Below, piece after piece: positions 6,979 to 14,600 of a stretch of 22,293 nt of DNA. The position numbers and the translations under genes were made by a program. Location: NCBI GenBank assembly GCA_023418095.1, contig JAEZDL010000210.1, positions 1 to 22,293 on the forward strand, given 5' to 3'. Within the stretch, counting starts at the first letter, position 1; every line of letters starts with the position of its first letter. The notes under the pieces are model-generated. The model did not search any database and was not told where the DNA came from. It saw nothing but the letters and a program-made list of their open reading frames with translations. Source of the stretch: Bacteroidota bacterium (GTDB lineage: Bacteria; Bacteroidota; Bacteroidia; Flavobacteriales_F; PHOS-HE28).

Positions 6979-7425
6979 ATGGATCGCAGTTACATCCGCG
7001 ATGGCCGCGCACCGATCCCGAAGGATGAGCGGACCAGCGCATTGATGAGCCGGATCCGCGGGAAGAACACAGGTCCTGAGAAGGCGCTCCGATCCGCGCT
7101 GCGATCGATGGGGATCACCGGATACAGGTTGCATTACAATAAAGCGCCCGGCCGGCCCGACATTGCTTTCGTGAACAGGAAGATCGCGATCTTCGTTCAC
7201 GGTTGTTTCTGGCACGGCTGCCCGTATTGCCGTCCGGCGCGTCCGAAAAGCAACAACAGTTTCTGGGCGGAAAAGCTCGATCGCAACATCGCGCGCGACA
7301 AACAGAAGTTGCGTGAATTGAAGAAGGCCGGCTGGCGCGCGATCACGATCCGTGAATGCCGGTTGAAGAAAGCACCGGCGATCCAATTGCGCCGGATCGA
7401 GAAGTTGCTGCGGAACGATCGATAG
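6979..7425 (+). CDS. vsr: Very short patch repair endonuclease (Vsr)
   Basis: 148 aa. Vsr nicks DNA 5' of the T in T:G mismatches that arise by deamination of 5-methylcytosine, starting short-patch repair. Visible family features are SRIRGKNTGPE, YRLHYNKAPGRPDIAF with the catalytic Asp at residue 61 (Asp51 in E. coli), and the zinc/active-site run FVHGCFWHGCPYC at 72-84. Also present are NNSFWAEKLDRNIARD, the GW of LKKAGWR, and a late Cys127 expected to complete the zinc site. Vsr genes usually lie beside a C5-cytosine methyltransferase, but none is encoded in the window, so this is a solitary copy. Together with the strong GATC excess, this raises the question of which methylated site it serves. 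Confidence 0.93.
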   Translation: MDRSYIRDGRAPIPKDERTSALMSRIRGKNTGPEKALRSALRSMGITGYRLHYNKAPGRPDIAFVNRKIAIFVHGCFWHGCPYCRPARPKSNNSFWAEKLDRNIARDKQKLRELKKAGWRAITIRECRLKKAPAIQLRRIEKLLRNDR

Positions 7426-7428
7426 GAT

Positions 7429-7749
7429 CTACTTCCGCCCGGTGATCCGCCGGATGAATCGCTTCTCGAATTCCCAAAAAAAGCTGAACTGCCCGAAGAT
7501 GAAACCGTAGATCAACAGGATCACATTGTAGATCGGAAGGATCAGCAGATAATACAGGATGGAGAAGAGAAGCGGCTGTTCGCCATCGCCGGCGAAGAAG
7601 GCGACCACCGGTCTTTTCAATAACATCACCGTGGTTCCAGTACATGCGAACACGATCAGGATCATGATCACACGCCCGGGAGAAACTCCCCAACGATCGG
7701 AAAGCCTCTTCATCCAACCCTTTGATCTTGTTTGTACCTGTCGATCCAT
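7429..7749 (-). CDS. Small membrane protein, DUF6787-like
   Basis: 106 aa, with a KRLSDRWGVSPGR N-terminal motif, two strong hydrophobic segments (about residues 27-47 and 60-85), and a conserved-looking FGQFSFFWEFEKRFIRRI end. It resembles a small Bacteroidota family I know as DUF6787 (memory-based). The likely topology is two transmembrane helices with basic cytoplasmic ends. An alternative ATG at 7713 would give a 94-aa protein starting MKRLSDRWGV. It is convergent with vsr, three bases apart. Function unknown. Confidence 0.72.
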   Translation of the reverse strand: MDRQVQTRSKGWMKRLSDRWGVSPGRVIMILIVFACTGTTVMLLKRPVVAFFAGDGEQPLLFSILYYLLILPIYNVILLIYGFIFGQFSFFWEFEKRFIRRITGRK

Positions 7750-7775
7750 CAGTGCTGGCAGTGATCGGCGTTAAA

Positions 7776-7803
7776 AAGGCTGAATGTTGATGGCTGAAGG
7801 ATG
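7776..7803 (+). repeat. Short block of inverted heptamers downstream of four-helix gene
   Basis: Four consecutive 7-mers, AAGGCTG, AATGTTG, ATGGCTG and AAGGATG, are reverse complements, exact or within one or two bases, of the CAGCCTT/CAACACT/CATCACT units at 8260-8413. An isolated AGTGCTG at 7751-7757 is the exact complement of another array unit (CAGCACT). The four-helix-bundle gene therefore lies between heptamers in opposite orientation. Confidence 0.6.
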
Positions 7804-7846
7804 AACTTCGAAGACCAGACCGGTCCGATCATGGATCTGCAGATCA

Positions 7847-8218
7847 TCACCGTTTTCTGGGGCTACTGGCCTCGGCTGTTTTCACCGCTTTCGTGAAAAT
7901 GGCCACCAACTGATCGGTTTCTCCCAGCGCGTTTTCAATTAATTCCCGATCAGGATGAAGAGCGGCTCCCTTGATGATGCGTAGACACAGGAATGATTCA
8001 CGCATTTCTTTCTTCACCATTTTCAATTTATGCGTGAAATCGCGGTGGCTTTCTCCCGCTTGTGCTTCACCATAGTTCAAAGCGGCGGATCCTGCAGAGC
8101 GAAGCAATTGATCGGAATAGTATTTCCCCGCCGGGCTGAAAGGCATGCTTTGAGTAAGGCGGACGATAACGATCGCATGCTCGACCAAACGATCTTCAAG
8201 AGTAACTTTTTTCTCCAT
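7847..8218 (-). CDS. Four-helix bundle protein (S23/IVP family)
   Basis: 123 aa, almost entirely helical. The pattern matches the four-helix-bundle family first found in 23S rRNA intervening sequences (TIGR02436, S23/IVP): LEDRLVEHAIVIVRL, then LLRSAGSAALNYGEAQAGES, FTHKLKMVKKEMRESFLCLRII, and a final helix with TDQLVAIFTKAVKTA. Related proteins include Avd of diversity-generating retroelements, but no reverse transcriptase or variable repeat is seen here. The ATG at 8218 is preferred; a TTG at 8224 is in frame. It is flanked upstream by the 22-unit heptamer array and downstream by inverted heptamers. Its molecular role is unknown. Confidence 0.88.
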   Translation of the reverse strand: MEKKVTLEDRLVEHAIVIVRLTQSMPFSPAGKYYSDQLLRSAGSAALNYGEAQAGESHRDFTHKLKMVKKEMRESFLCLRIIKGAALHPDRELIENALGETDQLVAIFTKAVKTAEASSPRKR

Positions 8219-8259
8219 TGTCAACTGCCCACCTCAACCTTCGCTTTCACCTCTTACCT

Positions 8260-8413
8260 CAGCCGTCAACACTCAGCCTTCAGCCTTCAGCCTTCAGCCT
8301 TCAGCCTTCAGCCTTCAGCCTTCAGCCTTCAACACTCAGCCTTCAACACTCAGCCTTCAACACTCAGCCTTCAGCACTCAGCCTTCAACACTCAGCCTTC
8401 AGCCTTCATCACT
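8260..8413. repeat. Tandem heptamer array, 22 units
   Basis: 154 bases made of exactly 22 seven-base units. Fourteen are CAGCCTT, including a run of eight (8274-8329). Five are CAACACT, and there is one each of CAGCCGT, CAGCACT and CATCACT. In the middle, CAACACT and CAGCCTT alternate, so part of the array behaves as a 14-mer. It fills the space between the stop of the propeller gene (the last unit overlaps that stop codon) and the four-helix-bundle gene. The plus strand is pyrimidine-rich. Degenerate heptamer-like sequence continues toward 8235. Confidence 0.95.
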
Positions 8414-9569
8414 CCACCCACTCCGCCAGGAACAAATTCGTTTCACGCGTTCCCTTGTTGTTGCGATTGCTGCTGAAGACAAGATATTTCCCATCCGGAC
8501 TGAACACCGGGAACGCATCGAACGTATCGCCGAAGCTCACTTGTTCCAATCCGCTGCCATCGATCCCGATCTTGTAAAGTGTGAATGGAAAGCCGCGCTC
8601 GGTCTTGTGGTTGCTGGCGAAGAGGATCTTCTCTCCGCCGGGATGCCAGTACGGCGCCCAGTTCGCTTTCCCGAGATCGGTGATCTTGCGCGCATCGGTG
8701 CCATCGGCGTTGGCGACGAAGAGTTCCATGTTGGTGGGCATCACCAGACCTTCCTTCAGCAGTTGCTGGTATTCGGCAAGTTCCTGTTCCGATCGGGGGC
8801 GGCTGGCGCGCCAGAGCAATTTCGATCCATCGGGACTGAAGAATGCGCCTCCATCATAACCCGGTTCGTTCGTCACGCGCACCACATCGCTTCCATCGAT
8901 GTTCATCGTGTACAATTCCAGATCGCCATCGCGCATGCTGGTGAACACGATCCGATCGCCTTTGGGTGAAACCGTGGCTTCAGCATCATAGCCTTCTGTT
9001 TCCGTCAATCGTGAAACGATGTTGCCCTTCAGATCGCTCACGAAAATGTCGAAGCTCGGGTAGATCGGCCACACGTATTTGCCATCGGGCCGACGCTCTG
9101 GATGCGCCGGACAGGAGGCGCCAACTTCATGGGTGCTGGCGAACAGAACGGTGGAATCGCCAGGCATGAAATAACTGCATGTGGTGCGGCCACCTTTCAC
9201 GCTGATCCGACGCGGCGGGTGTTTTTGCAGATCGTCCTTGAACGGATCGAACACGAAGATCTGATCGCATGAATCGCCCCAGGCCGGATTGCTCGCCTGG
9301 AACACGAGTTGTGATCCATCGAAGCTCCAGTACGCTTCCGCATTATCGCCGCCGAAGGTGAGCTGCTTCAGGCTCTTGAAATGTTTTTCCTGCGGATGGA
9401 TCAGGCTGTCGTTCGTTGGAAGGAATGGGATCGGCTCGGCCTGGAGATCGCCTTCCAGTGGCCATTCCTCCATTCCGCCGGAAGCATCATCACCGGCGAT
9501 ACCACTGAAAGCGAGCGAACCGATCAACGCGAGCGGAAGGATCGGGTAGAAAGCACTGGGAATTCGCAT
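8409..9569 (-). CDS. Exported TolB-like PD40 beta-propeller protein
   Basis: 386 aa. Residues 1-26 form a hydrophobic export signal. The body holds at least five WD40-like/PD40 blades, recognisable as YWSFDGSQLVFQA, ATVSPKGDRIVFTSMRDGD, AFFSPDGSKLLWRASR, YWHPGGEKILFASNH and VFSPDGKYLVFSSNRN. These resemble the TolB C-terminal propeller, but the N-terminal TolB domain is absent. Such proteins are periplasmic or outer-membrane-associated in Bacteroidota and usually of unknown ligand. The gene is divergent from the radical SAM gene, and its stop codon lies inside the last heptamer of the repeat array. A TAGTTTCG -7-like element lies on the minus strand at 9595-9588. Confidence 0.87.
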   Translation of the reverse strand: MRIPSAFYPILPLALIGSLAFSGIAGDDASGGMEEWPLEGDLQAEPIPFLPTNDSLIHPQEKHFKSLKQLTFGGDNAEAYWSFDGSQLVFQASNPAWGDSCDQIFVFDPFKDDLQKHPPRRISVKGGRTTCSYFMPGDSTVLFASTHEVGASCPAHPERRPDGKYVWPIYPSFDIFVSDLKGNIVSRLTETEGYDAEATVSPKGDRIVFTSMRDGDLELYTMNIDGSDVVRVTNEPGYDGGAFFSPDGSKLLWRASRPRSEQELAEYQQLLKEGLVMPTNMELFVANADGTDARKITDLGKANWAPYWHPGGEKILFASNHKTERGFPFTLYKIGIDGSGLEQVSFGDTFDAFPVFSPDGKYLVFSSNRNNKGTRETNLFLAEWVE

Positions 9570-9587
9570 GGCTTGCGTTTGGTGCCG

Positions 9588-9595
9588 CGAAACTA
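9588..9595 (-). promoter_or_regulatory. Candidate -7 element for propeller gene
   Basis: The minus-strand reading is TAGTTTCG, seven of eight matches to TAnnTTTG, and it ends 18 bases before the ATG at 9569. No clear -33 partner was found. Confidence 0.3.
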
Positions 9596-9641
9596 TTCAG
9601 CACCGATCATATGCACGTCATGAAAGATCAAGGGGCTGCAT

Positions 9642-9649
9642 TACCTTAT
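9642..9649 (+). promoter_or_regulatory. Weak -7-like element before radical SAM gene
   Basis: TACCTTAT matches six of eight positions of TAnnTTTG and sits four bases before the ATG at 9654, the same spacing as at vsr and acyP. The match is weak, and the main support is the repeated spacing. Confidence 0.22.
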
Positions 9650-9653
9650 AGGC

Positions 9654-10721
9654 ATGTCGATCGACGAAAAGCCCATCAAGGGCCGCGGCGCGGTGGAACA
9701 GGTGGCCAACCGCTTCCTGCGCACGCATTATGGCGTTGCCCATTGGGAAGGTGTGGATGAAGTGGAGGAGGAGGTGCAGCCTACGAAGTATTTGATCGAG
9801 AACCCGCGTACGATCATCAATCCGGTGAACAGCCCGGATCTTTCATTCAAGTGGAGCCTCAATCCGTACCAGGGTTGCGAGCACGGCTGCAGTTATTGCT
9901 ACGCGCGCCCAACGCATGAATACTGGGGATACAGCGCCGGGCTTGATTTCGAACGCGTGATCATCGTGAAGCGGAACGCTCCGGAATTGCTGGATAAGGC
10001 CTTGCGACATCCAAAATGGAAGGCCGAGCCGATCACGATCTCAGGCAATACGGATTGTTACCAGCCGATCGAACGGAAGGAACAGATCACGCGAAAGATC
10101 CTTGAGGTTGCTCATGCGTTCAACCAGCCGATCGCGATGATCACCAAGAACGCATTGATCCTTCGCGACATCGATCTGTTACAGGACATGGCGAGCCGCG
10201 ATCTGGCCAGCGTGGCGATCAGTTTCACTTCACTCAACGAGGATCTGCGGCGCGTGCTGGAGCCCAGAACGAGCACAGGAAGGAACAGGTTGAAAGCGAT
10301 CGAAACACTTTCGAAGGCAGGAATTCCTGTTCACGCGATGATCGCACCGATCATTCCCACGTTGAACGAACCGGAAGTGCCCACCTTGCTGAAAGCCGCT
10401 GCTGATGCGGGCGCGCGATCGGCCGGATATACCATCCTGCGGACCAATGGCGCGGTGAAACCGGTGTTCCGCAAATGGGTGGAAGAGCATTATCCCGATC
10501 GCGCGGCAAAGATCATTTCGCAGGCCAGCCACCTGCACGGCGGATCGATGAACGATAGCGAGTGGGGAAGAAGGATGAAAGGCAGTGGTGCGTTCGCGCA
10601 CAACATCGAACGGATCTTCAAGATCATGCGTGATCGATATTTCGCGGGAAGGGAAAGTCCTGAACTTCGATCGGATCTTTTCAAGCCACCTCCACAAGGG
10701 CAGCTGGATCTATTCAGCTAA
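9654..10721 (+). CDS. PA0069-family radical SAM protein
   Basis: 355 aa. The radical SAM 4Fe-4S cluster motif CEHGCSYCYARP lies at about residues 75-86 (Cys75, Cys79, Cys82). It is preceded by the FKWSLNPYQG and KGRGAVEQVANRF stretches typical of the PA0069 group, which is related to spore photoproduct lyase-like proteins. The TIM-barrel part has SGNTDCYQPIERK, VAISFTSLNEDLRRVLEPRTS and AMIAPIIPTLNEPE. The short C-terminus ends with a QLDLFS-type tail. The substrate is unknown; a role in nucleic-acid repair or modification has been suggested for relatives but is not shown here. It is convergent with thpR, and the two ORFs overlap by 12 bases at 10710-10721. Confidence 0.93.
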   Translation: MSIDEKPIKGRGAVEQVANRFLRTHYGVAHWEGVDEVEEEVQPTKYLIENPRTIINPVNSPDLSFKWSLNPYQGCEHGCSYCYARPTHEYWGYSAGLDFERVIIVKRNAPELLDKALRHPKWKAEPITISGNTDCYQPIERKEQITRKILEVAHAFNQPIAMITKNALILRDIDLLQDMASRDLASVAISFTSLNEDLRRVLEPRTSTGRNRLKAIETLSKAGIPVHAMIAPIIPTLNEPEVPTLLKAAADAGARSAGYTILRTNGAVKPVFRKWVEEHYPDRAAKIISQASHLHGGSMNDSEWGRRMKGSGAFAHNIERIFKIMRDRYFAGRESPELRSDLFKPPPQGQLDLFS

Positions 10722-11231
10722 GCGGACTTTTTTCAGAAGATGATGCACTGCGCCGGATCGAAGCAATTCCGATCGGAAGAGTGAAAGATGATCGAGCTTT
10801 AGTTCGTCCAGAAAGATCTCTGAAACCGTCGGTGAAGGCGATCGCCGCGATCGGGCGAGCGTGATGTGCGGAGTGATCGGAAGATGTTCGGAAGGACGCG
10901 TTGACGTTGCTTCCGCGAGTGAAAGATGAAGGCCGGTCAATTGGGGGGCGGGATCGAACTTCACCCAAAGCATGTGTGGATCGTTCGTGGGCATCGCTTC
11001 GATCCTGCCATTCTTCACAAGGATCGCCGGTGTCCGCTTCGCGATATTTTCCACCGCTTCTTCGATCATCGGAAGTTCCTTGGGATCGCGCTCGCCGATG
11101 AACAATGCGGTGATGTGCCATTGCGTGATCGGTGCCATGCGCCACAAAGGATCGGTAAGGATCTTATGCGCAACGTTTTCGATCCGCGTTGCGATCGGAT
11201 CTTCGATCGATGTGCCGATGAAGAGACGCAT
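10710..11231 (-). CDS. thpR: RNA 2',3'-cyclic phosphodiesterase (2H family)
   Basis: 173 aa. A 2H phosphoesterase of the LigT/ThpR type, which opens 2',3'-cyclic phosphate ends of RNA to 2'-phosphates. It has the two expected HxT motifs, WHITALFIG (His39, Thr41) and PHITLARSR (His122, Thr124), spaced as in the family, and the usual RLFIGTSIEDP N-terminus. Both catalytic histidines are intact. It starts three bases after the stop of acyP, so the two form an operon. The C-terminal codons overlap the end of the convergent radical SAM gene. Confidence 0.92.
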   Translation of the reverse strand: MRLFIGTSIEDPIATRIENVAHKILTDPLWRMAPITQWHITALFIGERDPKELPMIEEAVENIAKRTPAILVKNGRIEAMPTNDPHMLWVKFDPAPQLTGLHLSLAEATSTRPSEHLPITPHITLARSRRSPSPTVSEIFLDELKLDHLSLFRSELLRSGAVHHLLKKVRLAE

Positions 11232-11234
11232 GTT

Positions 11235-11510
11235 TCAACGGATCGCGATGAATTCCTCTTCGATCGGCGGATCGGCTTCTTCGACCAGAACAGCGGAAAC
11301 CTGCGCCGCCGGCGGACCTTCGTGGCACCATTCGATCAACGCATCGATCGCTTCCACCGCACCGCCCGCGTGGATCTTCACTTTGCCATCGGCAAGGTTG
11401 CGCACCGATCCACGCACACCCAGCTGCGTTGCCTTGCTGCGCGTACTCTGCCTGAAGTACACGCCCTGCACCTTTCCTTCCACATGAATGATCACATTCC
11501 TATCCGCCAT
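11235..11510 (-). CDS. acyP: Acylphosphatase
   Basis: 91 aa, standard acylphosphatase length. The enzyme hydrolyses carboxyl-phosphate bonds such as those of acetyl or carbamoyl phosphate. The signature VEGKVQGVYFRQSTRSKA contains the phosphate-binding Arg20, and the second motif GVRGSVRNLADGKV contains the catalytic Asn38. The open frame continues upstream to 11678, but family alignment and a Met at MADRNVIIHV place the start at 11510. It is the first gene of the acyP-thpR pair. On the minus strand TATCTTGG (11522-11515) lies four bases before the ATG. Confidence 0.95.
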   Translation of the reverse strand: MADRNVIIHVEGKVQGVYFRQSTRSKATQLGVRGSVRNLADGKVKIHAGGAVEAIDALIEWCHEGPPAAQVSAVLVEEADPPIEEEFIAIR

Positions 11511-11514
11511 GGAT

Positions 11515-11522
11515 CCAAGATA
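11515..11522 (-). promoter_or_regulatory. Candidate -7 element for acyP-thpR
   Basis: The minus-strand reading is TATCTTGG, seven of eight matches to TAnnTTTG, ending four bases before the acyP ATG. It implies a leaderless or almost leaderless mRNA if used. Confidence 0.3.
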
Positions 11523-11582
11523 ATACGGCTTCGATCGGGCTCTCATCATACCACTATTGCCCTTTTCGCCTGCGAGGCATAT

Positions 11583-11590
11583 TATCTTTA
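11583..11590 (+). promoter_or_regulatory. Candidate -7 element for the PQQ/PKD surface gene
   Basis: TATCTTTA is seven of eight matches to TAnnTTTG, 54 bases upstream of the ATG at 11645. A transcript starting a few bases downstream would contain the hairpin at 11604-11627 almost at its 5' end. Confidence 0.35.
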
Positions 11591-11603
11591 CAGCGTGATC
11601 ACC

Positions 11604-11627
11604 GGGGACTGGCGAAGTCCCCTTTTT
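11604..11627 (+). terminator. Intrinsic-terminator-like hairpin in 5' leader
   Basis: A perfect 7-base stem, GGGGACT (11604-11610) with AGTCCCC (11616-11622), a GGCGA loop and then TTTTT (11623-11627). In form this is a textbook plus-strand intrinsic terminator. It lies 17 bases upstream of the ATG at 11645, and no plus-strand gene precedes it closely. It may therefore attenuate expression of the surface protein or stop read-through from further upstream. Confidence 0.55.
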
Positions 11628-11644
11628 GTTGAAGAACTGTGCCG

Positions 11645-14600
11645 ATGTCACGTAACTACTTTCTCTTCCTTCTTCCATTCCTGCTGATCGGATCGCTGCA
11701 AACGGGCAGCGTTCCCGCGCAAACGCTACCGCCGGATTTCTCCGATGGCCTTGTACTCGGCGGATTCACCGAACCCGTGGGATGCACGTGGGATGCGAAC
11801 GGGCGCAGTTACGTTTGGGAGAAAGGCGGTAAGGTGTGGATCATCGAGAACGGCACCCTTCTTCCTTCACCGTTGATCGATCTTTCCGAGGAGGTGGGCA
11901 ACTGGCGCGATCATGGCCTGCTCGGCTTCACGCTCGATCCCGATTTCACCAGCAATGGCCGGATCTACCTGTTATACGTGGTCGATCGGCACCACTTGAT
12001 GAATTACGGAACGCCGGCGTACAACCCCGGTGCCAATGAGTTCTTCAACGCTACGATCGTTCGTTGTACGCGTTATACGGCTGTGGGGCCCGGCTTCAAT
12101 TCGGTCGATCCGGCAAGCCGTTCCGTGCTGATCGGTGAAACACCGCAGACCGGTGCGGCGATCCTGCATGAAAGCCATGGTGCGGGTACGCTGGCCTTTG
12201 GTACGGACGGCACATTGTTCGCATCGATCGGTGATGGTGGCACGTATTATTCCACCGATATGGGCGATGCGCCCGATACGTATCACCAGCAGGCGCTTGC
12301 CGATGGCATCATCCGTCCGCAGGAGAATGTGGGTGCATTGCGTGCGCAACTGGTGGACAGCCACAACGGCAAGATCCTGCGCATCGATCCGGAGACCGGT
12401 GATGGGCTCGCGAGCAATCCATGGTTCGATCCGGCGGAACCACGCGCAGCGCGTTCGCGTGTGTGGGCGATGGGTGTCCGCAATTCGTACCGTTTCAGTG
12501 TGCGACAGGGCAGCGGCAGCACCAACCCCGCCGATGGCGATCCCGGAACACTTTACATCGGTGACGTGGGTTGGAACCTGTGGGAGGAATTGAACATCTG
12601 CGACGGCAAGGGCCTGAACTTCGGCTGGCCGTTGTTCGAGGGATTCAATGTGAATTCCTACTACATGAACGTGCCGATCGCGAACCTTGATTATCCCAAC
12701 CCGAACTTCAACGGGATCGATTGCACCCAGCAGTACTACAATTTCCAGGACCTGATCGTGCAGGCCACGCCGATCCACACCAATGCGCATCCCGATCCAT
12801 GCGACCCGGCCGTACAGATCCCCAATTCCATCATCAAGCATTTCCACGAGCGGCCCGCGATCGATTGGCGGCACGGCATGCAATCGCGCACCGGTGGCTT
12901 CGTCGGCAACACGCCCGTGACCTATAACCTTATCGATCCCGCTTCGCCGGTCCCGGGTCCGCTTTTCGGTGGGTTCGCGGCGATCGGCGGCCCGGTGATG
13001 GAAGGGCTGGAACTTCCGGTGGGATACCAGGGCGCGAGTTTCCATGGCGATTATGCGATGGGTTTCATCAAGCGCTTCATGTTCGATGAAGAGGACAACC
13101 CGGTGAGCGTTCACGATTTCGCTGAAGGGCTTGGCGCCGTAACGTGGATCGGCGGCGGTCCCGACGGTTGCATATGGTACATCAGGTACAACACCAACGA
13201 ACTGCGGCGCATCTGTTATGATCAGGCGGTGGATCTTCCGCCGGTGGCGGTGGCAGAACAGGATGCGGTGTTCGGTCCATCGCCGTTGTACGTTTCCTTC
13301 CTCGGCAGCAACAGCAGCGATCCAGGTGGCGGAGCGCTCACCTATCTGTGGGATTTCGGGGATGGTGATACCAGCACCGATCCCGATCCAGGTCATCTCT
13401 TCACTGCTTCGGGCAGCGGCCCGGAGAGCTTCACGGTAACATTAACGGTCACTGATCAAAGCGGACAATCGTCCAGCACAACGCTGCTGGTCTCCTTGAA
13501 CAACACGCCTCCGGTGGTGGACATCATCAGTTTCGAGGATGGTGACTTCTATCCTGTTGGTGTGGATACGATCTTCACCCTTGTGGCCGATGTATCCGAT
13601 GCTGAACACGATCAAAGCGAGCTCACCTACGCATGGCGCACGGCCCTGCACCACAACACGCATAACCATCCGGAACCGGTCGATAACAACGAGCAGACCA
13701 CTGCGCTGATCAGCGGGATCGGTTGCGATGGCGAGGATTACAGGTACAGGATCAGCCTTACGGTAACCGATGCTGAAGGTCTTTCCACCACGGTGGAACA
13801 ATGGATCCACCCGGCATGCCATCTGATCGGGCCGACCGCCGTGATCAATGCCGACCCGATGACCGGATTCGCACCGCTTGAAGTACAGTTCGATGGAACG
13901 GATTCGTATGATCCGGGCGAGATCGTGAGCTACGAATGGGATTTCGGTGACAACACATTCTCCAACGATCCAACACCAACGAAGACCTTCACAACAGAAG
14001 GGCCCAACTACGTGACGTTGACGGTGACCGATGATGATGGATTGACCAATACGGCGCAACGGGTGATCAACGTGATCACGCTCGATCCGCCGCAATGCAT
14101 AAGTACGCAGAACGGGTTGCTTCGTGAAGTATGGACGGAGATCACCGGTACGACCGTGGCTTCACTCGTTGCCGATCCATCCTACCAGGGTGATCCCGAT
14201 CTAACGGAGATCCTGGCGCAAGCGCAGACCCCGGAGAATTCCGGCAGCAACTATGGCGCGCGCCTGCGCGGTTGGATCGTTCCGGAGACTACGGGCGAGT
14301 ATGTGTTCACGCTCACTTCCAACGATGCATCCATGGCCTACCTCAGCCTCAACGCCGATCCGGTGAACAAGGTGTTGATCGCGAACGTGCCGGGATCCAC
14401 GCTGCCCGATGAGTACGATGCCTATCCATCGCAGGTGAGCGAGCCGATCGAACTGCAGGCAGGGGTGTACTACTACCTCGAGATCCTGCACAAGCAGGGC
14501 ACCGGCGGCGATCACCTCGCGTTGCGCTGGCAGGGCGAAGGTGCAATAGATCCTGAAGTGATCCCCGGCAGTGTTCTTTCACCATGGACGGAGTGCCTGC

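Noticed and set aside
6146..7042. 298-aa minus-strand frame opposite the coiled-coil gene
   Set aside because: Its Leu/Phe/Arg-rich translation is the complement of Ala/Lys/Glu codons of the coiled coil, and it also runs into vsr.
7847..8218. Diversity-generating retroelement (four-helix protein as Avd)
   Set aside because: No reverse transcriptase, template repeat or variable repeat is seen in the window.
8260..8413. CRISPR array
   Set aside because: Units are 7 bases in direct tandem with no spacers, and no cas genes are present.
8030..8577. Plus-strand frames reading through the heptamer array as Ser/Ala/Phe/Gln repeats
   Set aside because: The repetitive peptide simply reflects the heptamers (21 bases encode 7 residues), and both frames run antisense into real genes.
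11511..11678. Longer acylphosphatase with a 56-residue N-terminal extension
   Set aside because: The extension is not family-like and would cover the hairpin and promoter-like elements; the 91-aa form is the standard size.
11972..13396. 474-aa minus-strand frame opposite the sugar dehydrogenase domain
   Set aside because: It is Ile/Arg/His-rich, with repetitive GIG/RIR-type stretches produced by GATC-rich DNA read on the opposite strand; the plus frame has clear domains and a signal peptide.
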